A DNA stretch of 47,121 nt from SAR324 cluster bacterium (GTDB taxonomy: Bacteria > SAR324 > JACQKK01). The stretch covers positions 1 through 47,121 of the forward strand of contig JACZRV010000015.1 of assembly GCA_022574555.1 (NCBI GenBank). Direction: 5' to 3'. The position numbers and the translations under genes were made by a program. A model generated the notes under the pieces. That model was given only the letters and a program-made list of their open reading frames with translations. It ran no database searches and was not told where the DNA came from. The stretch's first letter is position 1. Each line of letters starts with the position of its first letter. Shown here piece after piece: positions 23,672 to 33,642 of this stretch.

Positions 23672-24961
23672 CTACCTTCCCGCGCCCTTGGGGGAGAAGA
23701 GCCACCATCCCAAAAGAAGAGATTCCCCCCCCGCAGCCGCCGCCAGGGCAGCCATGCCAATGACTGTACCGTTGGCCTCGATATCATACAGAGCCCATGC
23801 GCCCACGCTCACCACGGCCGCCAATTTGACTATCGATGAAAGGCCGATGACCTTGGTGCGGCGCAGGCCACTGAGCAACCCGCGAAACAAGGCCGCATAT
23901 CCCCAAAACATGGGAACCAGCAACATGGTCCGCACCCCGTTGGAGCAATAGGCGCTGACGTTATCCGGCAGGCCCATCACGCCGCCAAGGATCCAAGGCC
24001 GGATCGGGCTCCAGAATAGAACGAGGATAATCCCCGAAGCCACTGTAACGGCTATTAAGGTGAACCGGATCAAAACGAATTCTTCCCCCCCCCGTGACCG
24101 CACCAGGGTTTGGGCCGTCTGGGCCATGGTCCGCAGCGGGGTCAGCAGCAGCATCGCCAAACCCCGCACGACTCCGTATGCGGCCAGGGCTAAATCGGCG
24201 CGTGCCAACCGGCCGATGAAAATATTTGTGACGAGTGCCATGCTGCTTTCCGCAATTTGACTGCTCAAAAGCGGCCAAGCGAAACTCCACACCTCGCCAA
24301 ACAATGTGCTCTGACCTTCTTTCTTGGGCAACGCGTACAGGAAATCACGGGCCACATAATACAAGAATATCGTCTCTACGCCGATGCACAATACGAGGCT
24401 CCACACGCCGGCCGGGGCGCCGCTTACCAACCGGGGTATGAACGCAAGCAGACCAACCAGGGTAATCAGTCGCACCATGGTGCCGTAGGTGATGTCGATC
24501 GTACGGCGATTGAGCATCAGCAACGCGGTCGGCATGGCGCGAAGAGCGATAATGGGCGGAATTAGCATGAAAATCAGCGAAGCATGCCGGGCTTGGTTCG
24601 TGACGCCGGGACTCGCTCCCAAAATTTGCCCGAAAATGAAGTCGCCCAGGGGTGTGAGCCCTACCGCGAGCATTATCGTAATCGGAGCCAAAATTACCAA
24701 TCCGTGGAACCAGAGCAAGGCCAGAAGCGACTGACGATCCCGTAGAAACGCCAGCGCCGTGAAAGGAGTGATGACCGTCGGCGCAGCGAGAATGGTATGT
24801 ACGGAAGAAGCGATGCTGAATGCCGCCAATGTCTCGGTTGGGTGCCCCATCCGAGCCAATGCGGCGTGGATGATGGTATGGGACACCATCATCAGTTCCG
24901 CCGTGAAGGCCAGGGGCCAGAAGAATCGGGCCACGTCCCTTATTGTGAGCGGAGAGCCCAT
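23672..24961 (-). CDS. MATE-like (MOP superfamily) membrane transporter
   Basis: A 429-residue protein with about twelve transmembrane segments arranged as two similar halves. Each half opens with the MATE-type pattern: FFWPLAFTAELMMVSHTI near the N-terminus, and WSFAWPLLSSQIAESSMALV near residue 222 followed by LALAAYGVVRGLAMLLL. The family exports drugs, metabolites or lipid-linked sugars by cation antiport. The ATG at 24961 is preceded by an AAGGCGGAG ribosome-binding region; a TTG one codon earlier is less likely. It converges with the D-2-hydroxyacid dehydrogenase and diverges from the isomerase gene. Substrate not predictable. Confidence 0.75.
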   Translation of the reverse strand: MGSPLTIRDVARFFWPLAFTAELMMVSHTIIHAALARMGHPTETLAAFSIASSVHTILAAPTVITPFTALAFLRDRQSLLALLWFHGLVILAPITIMLAVGLTPLGDFIFGQILGASPGVTNQARHASLIFMLIPPIIALRAMPTALLMLNRRTIDITYGTMVRLITLVGLLAFIPRLVSGAPAGVWSLVLCIGVETIFLYYVARDFLYALPKKEGQSTLFGEVWSFAWPLLSSQIAESSMALVTNIFIGRLARADLALAAYGVVRGLAMLLLTPLRTMAQTAQTLVRSRGGEEFVLIRFTLIAVTVASGIILVLFWSPIRPWILGGVMGLPDNVSAYCSNGVRTMLLVPMFWGYAALFRGLLSGLRRTKVIGLSSIVKLAAVVSVGAWALYDIEANGTVIGMAALAAAAGGESLLLGWWLFSPKGAGR

Positions 24962-25025
24962 CAACTCCGCCTTTTTCTTCGATTGACGCGACGATTGGGC
25001 CTGCTGACGGGCGGGTGAAGCCTAG

Positions 25026-25055
25026 TTGACAATTTCCGGGTTACCATCGAATATT
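25026..25055 (+). promoter_or_regulatory. Candidate sigma-70 promoter for the isomerase gene
   Basis: TTGACA (25026-25031) is a perfect -35 hexamer, followed after 18 bases by AATATT (25050-25055), which matches four of six -10 positions. It lies about 60 bases upstream of the isomerase ATG in the divergent gap with the transporter gene. Confidence 0.4.
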
Positions 25056-25117
25056 GTGCTCTCGCGACGTTTGCCAAAGGCTTTACCATCCCTATCGTCC
25101 CACGCCTGAAGGTCCGT

Positions 25118-26464
25118 ATGAGATTAGCGCAATGTTCATGCTTTTTTCTGCTGGCATTGGGCAGCATCGGGTTCGTATCGGTTGCATTGGCCGAAGATTT
25201 GGACGAGGGCATTTATGCCCGTCTCGAAACTACCAAAGGAACGATCATCGTGCGATTGTTTTACCGGCGCGTGCCGATAACCGTCGCCAATTTTGTAGGG
25301 CTGGCCGAAGGGACCAAGGAATGGCGCGACGCCAACGGCAACACGCGAAAATCCCGATTCTACAACGGATTGAAGTTTCATCGTGTGATCGAAAACTTCA
25401 TGATCCAAGGCGGGGATCCGGAAGGTACCGGGCGCGGCGGCCCCGGCTACGCCTTCCGGGACGAAATCCATCCGGAGTTGAAACACCACAAGCCGGGCAT
25501 TCTCTCCATGGCCAATGCCGGGCCTGATACCAATGGCAGCCAGTTTTTCATCACTCTCGCAGCCACTTCCTGGCTCGACAACAAGCATTCCGTCTTCGGT
25601 GAAGTGGTGGTGGGCATGAACGTAGTCGAAGCGATCGAAATTGGTGACAAGATCGATAAAGTGGTGGTGCTCAGGGTGGGCGCCGAGGCCGAAGCATTCG
25701 ATCATGCAAAGGCTGCCCAGGACAAGCAGACGGAGTTGGACAATCTGTATGGGCAAAAAGCGAAAACCCTCCCCAAGCCCTCCACTCCCGTTGATCCCCA
25801 ACGGGTTCCTGGAAAGAACCAGCCCCGAGTGGAAAAGGTAGGACTGGAATACTTTATCGTGCATTACCAAGGGGCCAAGGTGCAAATGACACCGATCATA
25901 TACACTAAGGAAGAGGCCAAGGCGGTCGCGGAGCGGTTCGCAGACTTGGCGCGCCGCATGGGAAGCGATTTCGGCGAGCTGGCGGCGCAGTTCAGCGATT
26001 CCGATACACGCTCCATTGGGATACTCGATGTCAATCATCCCCGGCTACCGCCCTTTTTCGAGGACGTCTTCGGGTTGCGGCTGGGTCAGGTAAGCGACCC
26101 GATCCTATCGGAAATGGGTTGGATTGTCGTACGCCGGGTCGCGATCGAAGCGGTGCATGTAAGCCACATCCTCATCTCATGGCGCGGATCGAGCAGCGCG
26201 ATCGTGACCCGTTCCAGGGAGGAAGCCAGGATCTTGATTGAAAAAATCTCCGCTGAACTCGAAGCGGGAGAATCATTCCGGGAGTTGGTCAGCAAATACT
26301 CCGACGATCCCACGACGAAAGCAAAAGGCGGGCAGATTGGAGAGCTAATCCGCGGCCAGGCCAACAGTTCATTCGATAGATCCGCGTTTGCGTTGAAACC
26401 TGGCGAGATTTCCGGCGTTGTCGAAACCCCGTTCGGATTTCATATCATTCATCGCGATCCATAG
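25118..26464 (+). CDS. Cyclophilin - parvulin - parvulin peptidyl-prolyl isomerase fusion
   Basis: A 448-residue, apparently periplasmic protein with a signal peptide (hydrophobic 9-24, cleavage near ALA|ED at 25). Residues 30-188 are a cyclophilin: [15 protein letters not shown] (87-101) with catalytic R89, and NGSQFFIT (139-146). Residues 240-341 look like a worn parvulin domain, ending in [20 protein letters not shown]. Residues 346-446 are a full parvulin: VSHILIS (348-354), a Y-S-D-D-P run (394-398), GGQIGEL (404-410), and the closing PFGFHIIH (438-445). A charged linker (193-235) separates the halves. It would speed proline isomerisation during outer-membrane or secreted protein folding. 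Two unrelated isomerase folds in one polypeptide are unusual. Confidence 0.88.
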   Translation: MRLAQCSCFFLLALGSIGFVSVALAEDLDEGIYARLETTKGTIIVRLFYRRVPITVANFVGLAEGTKEWRDANGNTRKSRFYNGLKFHRVIENFMIQGGDPEGTGRGGPGYAFRDEIHPELKHHKPGILSMANAGPDTNGSQFFITLAATSWLDNKHSVFGEVVVGMNVVEAIEIGDKIDKVVVLRVGAEAEAFDHAKAAQDKQTELDNLYGQKAKTLPKPSTPVDPQRVPGKNQPRVEKVGLEYFIVHYQGAKVQMTPIIYTKEEAKAVAERFADLARRMGSDFGELAAQFSDSDTRSIGILDVNHPRLPPFFEDVFGLRLGQVSDPILSEMGWIVVRRVAIEAVHVSHILISWRGSSSAIVTRSREEARILIEKISAELEAGESFRELVSKYSDDPTTKAKGGQIGELIRGQANSSFDRSAFALKPGEISGVVETPFGFHIIHRDP

Positions 26465-26671
26465 TTCCGTTGGCGATCTTCGCGCTGAATTCGGCTTCGG
26501 CTGCCCACAAGCATTTGCATGTCCAATGCGAGTGCAAACGGTGACTGGCGTTCGTTCCGGGCCTCCCGCATCTGCGCACCCCAAGGACGCAAGCGTCCGA
26601 TCCTCGAACTTATTGCCGCTCCACCGTTTCAAAGCGTGCACGGCTCGGGTAGAATCGCCGAATTGTCGAAG

Positions 26672-26677
26672 TATAAT
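26672..26677 (+). promoter_or_regulatory. Candidate -10 element for aspS
   Basis: A perfect TATAAT lies 29 bases before the aspS ATG. No good -35 hexamer sits at the right distance (TTGTCG is too close), so this may be an activator-dependent promoter or chance. Confidence 0.35.
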
Positions 26678-26706
26678 GAAAACCTGAAATATTCAGAATA
26701 TCGGGC

Positions 26707-28473
26707 ATGAAAATAGGATTACGCACCCGCCTTTGCGGCGAGTACCGTTCGCAACACGTCGGGCAAACGATAGTGGCAATGGGCTGGGTGCAAACCCGAC
26801 GGGACCACGGCGGAGTCATCTTCGTCGATCTCAGAGACTACACCGGAATTGTGCAGGTAGTCTTTCGCCCTGAAGTAGACGCAGACGCACATCGCGCTGG
26901 AGACCGCCTGCGCAATGAATATGTCATCGCCGTGCGGGGAGAGGTGGCTCCAAGGGAAGAGGGAAACATCAATCCCAAGCTGCCCACCGGCGAAGTGGAG
27001 GTGCTTGTGCGGGAGTTGGAAATCCTCAACACAGCCAAGCCGCCGCCTTTTGACTTGAACGAGCCGGTGGATGAACGGATACGCATGACCTACCGTTACT
27101 ACGACCTGCGCCGTGAAGCCATGCAGGCGAACTTCCGGCTTCGCTCGCAAGCCGCTCGGATCGTGCGTGAATTTCTTGGCGGGGAGAAATTCGTCGAAAT
27201 CGAAACACCCGTACTGACTCGATCGATGCCGGAGGGTGCCCGCGATTACCTTGTACCCTCCCGGGTCAACGTGGGTCAATTCTATGCGCTGCCCCAATCG
27301 CCACAGATTTTCAAGCAACTCCTGATGATAGGCGGTTTCGACCGCTATTATCAGATTGTCAAATGCTTCCGCGATGAGGACCTTCGCGGTAATCGCCAAC
27401 CGGAATTCACTCAGATCGATTTGGAATTGGCTTTTACCCGGCCCGACGAGGTGATGGAACTGGTGGACCGGCTGCTAGCCCGTCTGTTCCAGGAATCGAT
27501 AAACGTGGAGGTATCATTGCCCATCCCTCGGTTGACTTACCAGCAAGCCATGAAAGAGTACGGCACCGACGCCCCGGACCTTCGCTTCGGGCTCAAGTTG
27601 GTCGACCTCACTGACATTGTCCAAGGATGCGAATTCAAAGTATTTGCCCGCGCCGCGGATGCCGGGGGGCAGATCAAAGCCATCCGCATACCGGGCGGGG
27701 CCGATATGTCGCGCAAGGAACTGGACGATTTGACCGCATTCGTTGCCATATATGGCGCGAAGGGAATGGCGTGGGTCAAACGAAACCCCGATGGTTGGCA
27801 GTCACCTATCGCAAAGTTTATTGCTGGGGATATTCAAAGTGCAATCGAGAAGCAATTGGAGCTCAAGGAGGGTGACCTTGCCATATTCTGCGCCGATACG
27901 GCCAAGGTCGTAGCGGAATCTCTGGGCAACCTGCGCCGGGAAATCGCCAAACGCCGGGGGCTCATTCCCGAGAGCGCCTTCGAATTCGTTTGGGTTACCG
28001 AATTCCCCCTGTTTGAACCTGACGAGGCCACAGGCATGGCCACCGCCGTGCATCACCCGTTTACCTCACCAGTACCCGAGGACCTCGATAAATTTGGGAA
28101 TAGCGATATTCTAGCCATTCGGGCTCAGGCCTACGATATCGTGCTTAATGGCGTCGAGTTGGGCGGTGGGAGCATACGGATTCATGACACCGGTCAGCAA
28201 AAGCGCATGCTTTCTCTGCTAGGTATGTCCGAGGATCAAGCCGAGGAACACTTCGGCTTTCTCCTCACTGCGCTGGAACACGGCGCGCCACCCCACGGCG
28301 GTATAGCCTTGGGTTTTGACCGAATCATCATGTTCCTGGTCGGCACGGATTCCATTCGTGACGTCATTGCTTTCCCCAAGACCCAAAAGGCTGCCGATTT
28401 GATGATGCGGGCACCGGCGCACGTAGACGACTTGCAGTTACGGGAACTGGGTATCCGCCTTAGGGGTGTTTGA
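26707..28473 (+). CDS. aspS: Aspartyl-tRNA synthetase
   Basis: A 588-residue class IIb synthetase of the bacterial type that charges tRNA-Asp. Domains in order: N-terminal OB-fold anticodon-binding region (GWVQTRRDHGGVIFVDLRD near 20-40), catalytic core with motif 2 FRDEDLRGNRQPEFTQID, an inserted GAD domain around 300-420, and motif 3 GIALGFDRIIMFL near the end. Length is normal. The weak start context (a GGG only a few bases before the ATG) may lower translation. It stands alone between the isomerase and an unknown gene. Whether it is discriminating or also charges tRNA-Asn was not resolved. Confidence 0.96.
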   Translation: MKIGLRTRLCGEYRSQHVGQTIVAMGWVQTRRDHGGVIFVDLRDYTGIVQVVFRPEVDADAHRAGDRLRNEYVIAVRGEVAPREEGNINPKLPTGEVEVLVRELEILNTAKPPPFDLNEPVDERIRMTYRYYDLRREAMQANFRLRSQAARIVREFLGGEKFVEIETPVLTRSMPEGARDYLVPSRVNVGQFYALPQSPQIFKQLLMIGGFDRYYQIVKCFRDEDLRGNRQPEFTQIDLELAFTRPDEVMELVDRLLARLFQESINVEVSLPIPRLTYQQAMKEYGTDAPDLRFGLKLVDLTDIVQGCEFKVFARAADAGGQIKAIRIPGGADMSRKELDDLTAFVAIYGAKGMAWVKRNPDGWQSPIAKFIAGDIQSAIEKQLELKEGDLAIFCADTAKVVAESLGNLRREIAKRRGLIPESAFEFVWVTEFPLFEPDEATGMATAVHHPFTSPVPEDLDKFGNSDILAIRAQAYDIVLNGVELGGGSIRIHDTGQQKRMLSLLGMSEDQAEEHFGFLLTALEHGAPPHGGIALGFDRIIMFLVGTDSIRDVIAFPKTQKAADLMMRAPAHVDDLQLRELGIRLRGV

Positions 28474-28539
28474 TCAATGTTCCTGTGGCGCCTTCACTAT
28501 CGATGGTGGTACGGATGAATCGCAACGAGTGAGGACACG

Positions 28540-29697
28540 ATGGAAAAAATGGGGTCCGGTCAAACCCGCAAAGCGGTGCTGCAGGGAGTCAAATCCCTCC
28601 TTTCCATCCTGATGGAGAACTGGGGTGACCCGGAAGGGTTCAAGGCGGCAGCCGTGGAACCGCTCTCGCGGGCCCTGGGTGGTACGGGTGCAAGTACGGG
28701 TACCGATCCCAAAAACCTGGAGGGCTTGGCCGAGCAAGTTTATCTGGTCACTTCTCAGATACGAAATTTGCAGATTCGTCATATTGACAACCATCCGGAC
28801 CTGCTCAAAGCGCAGAAGGCTCTCGAACCAGCCTTTGCGGCAAATCCGGCACGCCAAGGCAGCCTTTGGCTGGCTGTGCGAATGCGGCAGGAGGCCCTTT
28901 CGCTACTGGACACGCCCGAGGGCAAGACAACCTATGGCCGGATCGTGAACGGTCTCGACGAGCAGCGGGCCTTGGTCAACAAGCGCTTCAAAGAAACCGA
29001 TCAATTGACACTCGATGCGCTGGAAACAGGGGTGGCTTTGATCGGTGCGAGCATATTGGGCAAGGGCAGGAATAAATTCCTCATCGTCACCGTGGCGGCG
29101 GAGATCGTGGAGAAAGCGCGTAAACAAGCCCGCCTTCACCCCAGTCAAACCGACGTGCCGGCCGATTTCTCGGACAATTCACCGGAAACCCGGATTGTCT
29201 CGGCCCTGGAGGAGCCAGCCCGGCAGGCGGAGTTGACCGAGGCCCGTCAACGGTTTTCCGGACTGAATGACCATCAAAAAGGCGCCCGCTACGAGGCGCT
29301 GCGTAAGGTGATGCTCAAAAATATCTCACGCATCGCCCCTTATGCGCCCCATGGTTTCGAGACCTTCTGCCTGGCTGTAGAGAGCATCGCGTTCCCCTAT
29401 CCGGCTCCTTTGGAATGGGTACGGAATTTTCTCAAGCCCCTACATGCCAATGCACGGCAGTCCACTACCTTCGACAAATGCCGCACGGAGAAGAGCGTCA
29501 ATTACCGTTATCAAAAGATCCAGGAAGAGCGAGGAGTCAACCCAGTCATGCTTGAGCTGGCACGATCATTTGCCATGGCCACCCTGAAAACAGCACAGGA
29601 GGAAACCGTGAAGAACTTCATCGTTGAGGTCAATCTCGTGGGCGAGTTCAAATGGCCCGCCGATATGGACGAGCTTAAAGAGCACCTGCAGCAGTGA
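28540..29697 (+). CDS. Uncharacterised helical protein
   Basis: A 385-residue protein that I do not recognise. It has no signal peptide and no certain membrane segment, though LDALETGVALIGASILGKG (about 165-183) is moderately hydrophobic. Predicted character is mostly helical with charged stretches. A GAGGA ribosome-binding site lies about six bases before the ATG. It begins 66 bases after aspS on the same strand and precedes a flavin oxidoreductase gene by 83 bases. Codon usage looks like its neighbours, so it is likely a native gene. No function is proposed. Confidence 0.7.
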   Translation: MEKMGSGQTRKAVLQGVKSLLSILMENWGDPEGFKAAAVEPLSRALGGTGASTGTDPKNLEGLAEQVYLVTSQIRNLQIRHIDNHPDLLKAQKALEPAFAANPARQGSLWLAVRMRQEALSLLDTPEGKTTYGRIVNGLDEQRALVNKRFKETDQLTLDALETGVALIGASILGKGRNKFLIVTVAAEIVEKARKQARLHPSQTDVPADFSDNSPETRIVSALEEPARQAELTEARQRFSGLNDHQKGARYEALRKVMLKNISRIAPYAPHGFETFCLAVESIAFPYPAPLEWVRNFLKPLHANARQSTTFDKCRTEKSVNYRYQKIQEERGVNPVMLELARSFAMATLKTAQEETVKNFIVEVNLVGEFKWPADMDELKEHLQQ

Positions 29698-29780
29698 CAC
29701 AAGTAGATTCAATCTTCATCCGGTCGGCGCGATAACCGACTCGATACCCTGACGCGTAACCAGGAGGAAAGGGAGCAACC

Positions 29781-30860
29781 ATGCTTTTCGGAATGACTGC
29801 AGTGCCGGTCGGCCCCAAGGGTCAGAGCGACGCCGATCTGTATGCAAAATCGATTCGGGACGTAGAGATGGCGGTTCGGCTCGGATTCGACTCGGTTTGG
29901 ACTCTGGAGCACCACTTCACCCCGTACTTCCCCCAGCCCGACGTGCTGCTCTACCTGGCCCACGTCGCGGCGAAATACCCGAGGCTGGGATTGGGCACAG
30001 CGGTGCTGGTGCTGCCCTGGTATCATCCCGTGCGGCTTACGGAACAGATAGCCATGCTGAACATCCTCTCCTCCGGCCGCCTGTATCTGGGTCTTGGGCG
30101 GGGTACGGCACGCTACGAATTCGATCGGCTCGGTGTAGACATGACCGAGACACGGGGCCGTTTTCAGGAGTGCGTCGAAATCATGCGACTGGGCCTGGCG
30201 GGTCGGCCCTTTACCTATGAGGGAGAATATTACCGCCTGCCGGAAACCCAGATCCGGCCCATCGCCGCGGCACCCGATCGGATCCAATTCTTCGGTGCCA
30301 TCGGCAGTCCTGCCTCGGTGGAGATCATGGCCGATCTGGCCCTTCCGCCTATCCAAACCACGAATTTCCCCGATCATATGGCCGAAGGATTCGTGCGAAC
30401 TTGGAAGCAACTGGCGGCCGACCGCGGAATGTCCACCGAAAACCTGGGTTTGCCCATCCTGGCCAATCCCACTATTGTCCGGGAAAGCGAAGACGAGGCA
30501 CGCGATTTGGGCCGGAAGTTCTACCCCATATTCGCCCGCGAGCAGATGGAGCATTACGAGACCGCCGCCGATTATTGGAAGGACTTACCCAGTTACGAGT
30601 CTTTCTCCAAGATGTTCGCCAAGCTGGGGCGGCTGGCCGAGCAGGGTAAGGAACTGGAAGCATTCCTCGACAATCAACTCGTCGGGAGCCCGGACCGGGT
30701 GGCGGGCCGTATCGAGACCTTCCGGGACCGCTTCGCCATCGGTCACGTCATATGCGGCTTCGCCGCTTACGGCATGGATCAGGAGACCTCTCGAAAATCG
30801 GCGGAACTCTTCGCCGGCCGAATCATGCCCCGATTTCGAAAACAGGCCAAGGCGGGGTAG
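29781..30860 (+). CDS. LLM-class flavin-dependent oxidoreductase
   Basis: A 359-residue member of the bacterial luciferase-like monooxygenase family, which uses FMN or F420. Family signs are the TIM-barrel start with FDSVWTLEHHFTPY (about 36-49), LGLGTAVLVLPWYHPVRLTEQIA split across strand 3 and helix 3, the LSSGRLYLGLGRGTARYE segment, and the DRVAGRIETFRDRF region near the end. An AGGAGG ribosome-binding site precedes the ATG. It may oxidise an aldehyde, sulfonate or similar small substrate, but nothing nearby identifies which one. Confidence 0.85.
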   Translation: MLFGMTAVPVGPKGQSDADLYAKSIRDVEMAVRLGFDSVWTLEHHFTPYFPQPDVLLYLAHVAAKYPRLGLGTAVLVLPWYHPVRLTEQIAMLNILSSGRLYLGLGRGTARYEFDRLGVDMTETRGRFQECVEIMRLGLAGRPFTYEGEYYRLPETQIRPIAAAPDRIQFFGAIGSPASVEIMADLALPPIQTTNFPDHMAEGFVRTWKQLAADRGMSTENLGLPILANPTIVRESEDEARDLGRKFYPIFAREQMEHYETAADYWKDLPSYESFSKMFAKLGRLAEQGKELEAFLDNQLVGSPDRVAGRIETFRDRFAIGHVICGFAAYGMDQETSRKSAELFAGRIMPRFRKQAKAG

Positions 30861-30950
30861 CCGATCTCGGCGATTGCCCCCGGCCGCTCCCTCACCAATG
30901 TCACCAATGAAGTTCCGGCCAGGGGTGGGCCGTGGCCGCATAGTCTGGGA

Positions 30951-31229
30951 CTACCCCCCGACTACCGCCGGAATAAAGTGAATTTCGGATTCGGGTCCGG
31001 CATTTGCGTGGAGCCCCGCCCGGCTTTGCTCTCCGTCGATGAAGACTGCGATGCCGGGAACGAGTTCGCCGTTGTCGAGCAGACGCGATTCGACCCCGGG
31101 ATGGCGCCGCTCTACCTCCGCAAGCAACTCGCGCACTGTCATGCGCGCATCCGGTGCGATCTCCACCTCGATGGAGTCCTCACCGTCGGTAAGGTCCAAA
31201 ATCAGGGCCGGAATGTGGACCACGGCCAT
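30951..31229 (-). CDS. MoaD/ThiS-family ubiquitin-like sulfur carrier
   Basis: A 92-residue beta-grasp protein ending in the diagnostic di-glycine (AVVGG). MoaD proteins are thiocarboxylated on this glycine and donate sulfur to molybdopterin. Strand pattern, TVRELLAEVERRHPGVESRL helix and FIPAVVGG end all fit. It lies 26 bases downstream of the molybdenum subunit gene and is the last gene of that operon, so it may be dedicated to making the cofactor for this enzyme. It could also be a general MoaD or a ThiS-like carrier for another pathway. Confidence 0.85.
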   Translation of the reverse strand: MAVVHIPALILDLTDGEDSIEVEIAPDARMTVRELLAEVERRHPGVESRLLDNGELVPGIAVFIDGEQSRAGLHANAGPESEIHFIPAVVGG

Positions 31230-31255
31230 CTCTTCGCACCTCTGCCGGCCTCGTT

Positions 31256-33562
31256 CTATGAGGTCACTGGCGCCGCGGCTTCGACGGTTTGGCCCCGTTG
31301 CAAGATTTCATGCAGCACCTTGGGTGGGGACATGGGTAGAGACCGCATGCGCAGACCGATGGCACGCGCGATCGCGTTGTGTATCGTCCCCATGGGCGGA
31401 ACGATGGGCGTCTCCCCAACGCCACGTACTCCATAGGGATGACCGGGATTGGGAACTTCGACGAGGATCGTCTCGATATCGGGCACGTCGAGAGCTGTGG
31501 GTACGCGATAGTCCAGAAAGCCCGGATTGAGCATGCGGCCCTCCGCGTCACGAATGTACTCTTCGTTGAGGGCCCAGCCGATACCCTGGGTCGCACCGCC
31601 TTGCATTTGACCCTCGACATAGGCGGGATGGATGGCCTGCCCCACATCCTGTACCGCTGTGTAACGGAGGATCGTGACCTTGCCCGTGTCGGGATCGACC
31701 TCGATGTCCGCGATGTGAATGCCGAACCCGGCGCCGACGCCCTTGGGGTTCACTGTACCGTGGCCCATCACAGGACCCCCGGTGGCTTCCAGTTTCGGAC
31801 CCAGATCACCAACGGACATCGGCGATTTGCCATTGTCTACGTGGTGGAAGGCCCCGTCTCCCCATTCCACCTTATCTTCCTGCACGTCCCACAGCTTTGC
31901 CACCCGCGTCTTCAGCTGGCGAATCACGTCCTGACAGGCCTCGTAGACCGCGTAGCCAGTGGCGAAGGTGGTGCGGCTGCCGCCTGTCACGTCGGTGTAG
32001 CCGATGGAATCCGTGTCGGCGACGATGGGCCGTACCTGCTCTGCCGTCAGACCAAGCGCCTCGGCAGCCATGATCGCCATGGAGGCGCGGGAGCCACCGA
32101 TGTCCACCGATCCGGTCGTTACGTTGGCGGTGCCGTCCATGTTGATTCCTACGGTCGCGCTTGATTGCATGCCGGCGTTGAACCAGAATCCCGAAGCAAC
32201 GCCCCGGCTGCGGTTGGCACCGGATGGTAGGGGACTCTTGTAATGCTCACTCTCCATCGCCGCACGGATAGTCTCCTTCAGGCCGATACGATGGAACTTG
32301 GGCCCGTCCGCGCGCCGATCGCCTTCCTGCACAGCGTTCTTCAGCCGGAGCTCCAACGGGTCCATATCCAGCTTGATGGCAATTTCGTCGATGATCGACT
32401 CTACTCCGAACATGGCCTGCGGCGACGAGGGTGCGCGGTAGGCCATCACCTTGGAGGTGTTTGTCAGCACGTCGTATGCATCGATCTGAAGATTTTCCAG
32501 CCGGTAGCAAGCCAGGACGCACATGGATCCGACCATGGCCCAATTGCTGGGGAATGCCCCTGCCTCGTAGGCCATCCACGCGGTCGCAGCAGTGATCGTG
32601 CCGTCTTTTTTCACGCCGATCTTGATCCGGGTTACCGTTCCGGAGGCCGGGCCGCTGGCATAGAAAACCTCCTCGCGGGTCATGATCATTTTCACCGGGC
32701 GCCCGCTTTTTTTGGATAGTAGAATTGCGAGGGGTTCCAGATACACCGCAATTTTTCCACCAAATCCACCCCCGATTTCCATGGGCACTACCTTGATCCG
32801 GGACAACGGAATATCAAAAAGCTCCGCCAGATCCCGTCGCACCCAGAAAGGGGCCTGGGTACTGGTCCAGAGCGTGATTTGTCCGTCCGAGCGGTAGAGC
32901 GCGGTCGCGTTGTGCGGTTCGATATAGCCTTGGTGCACAGTCTTGGTCTCGAACTCACGCTCGATCACCAAGTCAGCCTCGGCGAAACCTTTATCCGGAT
33001 CGCCCCGTTTGTGCCGGGTGTGACGCACGATGTTCGTCGCCTTCTTGGATTTTTCACCCAAGGTTTCTGTCGTCAACTCACCGTGGAGCGGCGGTGTGTC
33101 GTCCTTCATCGCGTCGCGCACTTCGGTGACCGCAGTCAGCACCTCGTACTTGACTTCGATCGCCTTCACGGCTTCCTCGGCGATCCAAGGATCGGTGGCG
33201 GCCACCGCGGCGATAGGATGACCTTCGAAGAGTGCCTTATCAGATGCCAGCACGCGCTCGGTCACGTATCTGATGTTTTCCGCCCCCGCTTCGCCCGCGA
33301 CCATGCGGTCCTTCAGTCTGGGCAGGTCTTCGGCAGTCGTCACGGCGCGAACCCCCGGCATAGCCAGAGCCTTGGATGTATCGATGGATAGAATCCTTGC
33401 GTGCGCGTGGGGGCTGCGCAGCACCTTGCCGTAGAGTTGATCAGGGAAAGAGATATCCGCGCCGTATTGTGCCCGGCCGGTCACCTTATCTTCGCCATCG
33501 TGGCGGATGGGCCGGGTGCCGATGATGTTGTATTCGTTTTTCTGGGCTTCGTGCTGTTCCAT
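31256..33562 (-). CDS. Xanthine dehydrogenase family molybdopterin-binding subunit
   Basis: A 768-residue large subunit of a molybdenum hydroxylase of the CoxL/XdhA/HcrA type. Sequence features are RPIRHDGEDKVTGRAQYGAD (17-36), QGYIEPHNA (211-219), GGGFGGK (264-270), the substrate loop AYRAPSSPQ (374-382), and the active-site glutamate E717 in RGVGETPIVPP. Form I CO dehydrogenases have AYxCSFR at the loop and form II AYRGAGR, so CO oxidation is unlikely; AYRAP loops occur in enzymes acting on N-heterocycles, aldehydes or aromatic CoA esters. AGGAGA lies six bases before the ATG. The enzyme is cytoplasmic and works with the two smaller subunits upstream. Confidence 0.92.
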   Translation of the reverse strand: MEQHEAQKNEYNIIGTRPIRHDGEDKVTGRAQYGADISFPDQLYGKVLRSPHAHARILSIDTSKALAMPGVRAVTTAEDLPRLKDRMVAGEAGAENIRYVTERVLASDKALFEGHPIAAVAATDPWIAEEAVKAIEVKYEVLTAVTEVRDAMKDDTPPLHGELTTETLGEKSKKATNIVRHTRHKRGDPDKGFAEADLVIEREFETKTVHQGYIEPHNATALYRSDGQITLWTSTQAPFWVRRDLAELFDIPLSRIKVVPMEIGGGFGGKIAVYLEPLAILLSKKSGRPVKMIMTREEVFYASGPASGTVTRIKIGVKKDGTITAATAWMAYEAGAFPSNWAMVGSMCVLACYRLENLQIDAYDVLTNTSKVMAYRAPSSPQAMFGVESIIDEIAIKLDMDPLELRLKNAVQEGDRRADGPKFHRIGLKETIRAAMESEHYKSPLPSGANRSRGVASGFWFNAGMQSSATVGINMDGTANVTTGSVDIGGSRASMAIMAAEALGLTAEQVRPIVADTDSIGYTDVTGGSRTTFATGYAVYEACQDVIRQLKTRVAKLWDVQEDKVEWGDGAFHHVDNGKSPMSVGDLGPKLEATGGPVMGHGTVNPKGVGAGFGIHIADIEVDPDTGKVTILRYTAVQDVGQAIHPAYVEGQMQGGATQGIGWALNEEYIRDAEGRMLNPGFLDYRVPTALDVPDIETILVEVPNPGHPYGVRGVGETPIVPPMGTIHNAIARAIGLRMRSLPMSPPKVLHEILQRGQTVEAAAPVTS

Positions 33563-33642
33563 CGGTAATCTCCTGGATGGCTGGTTCGACTCGCACCGAG
33601 CGGGCTCCGCTCTGGGTGCCTATTCCTGGGCAAATTGGATGA

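Noticed and set aside
25136..26038. 300-residue minus-strand open frame
   Set aside because: Antisense to the cyclophilin-parvulin gene, which has intact catalytic motifs.
31256..33562. CO dehydrogenase large subunit
   Set aside because: The active-site loop is AYRAPSSPQ, not the AYxCSFR of form I or AYRGAGR of form II, so only the broader molybdenum hydroxylase family is supported.
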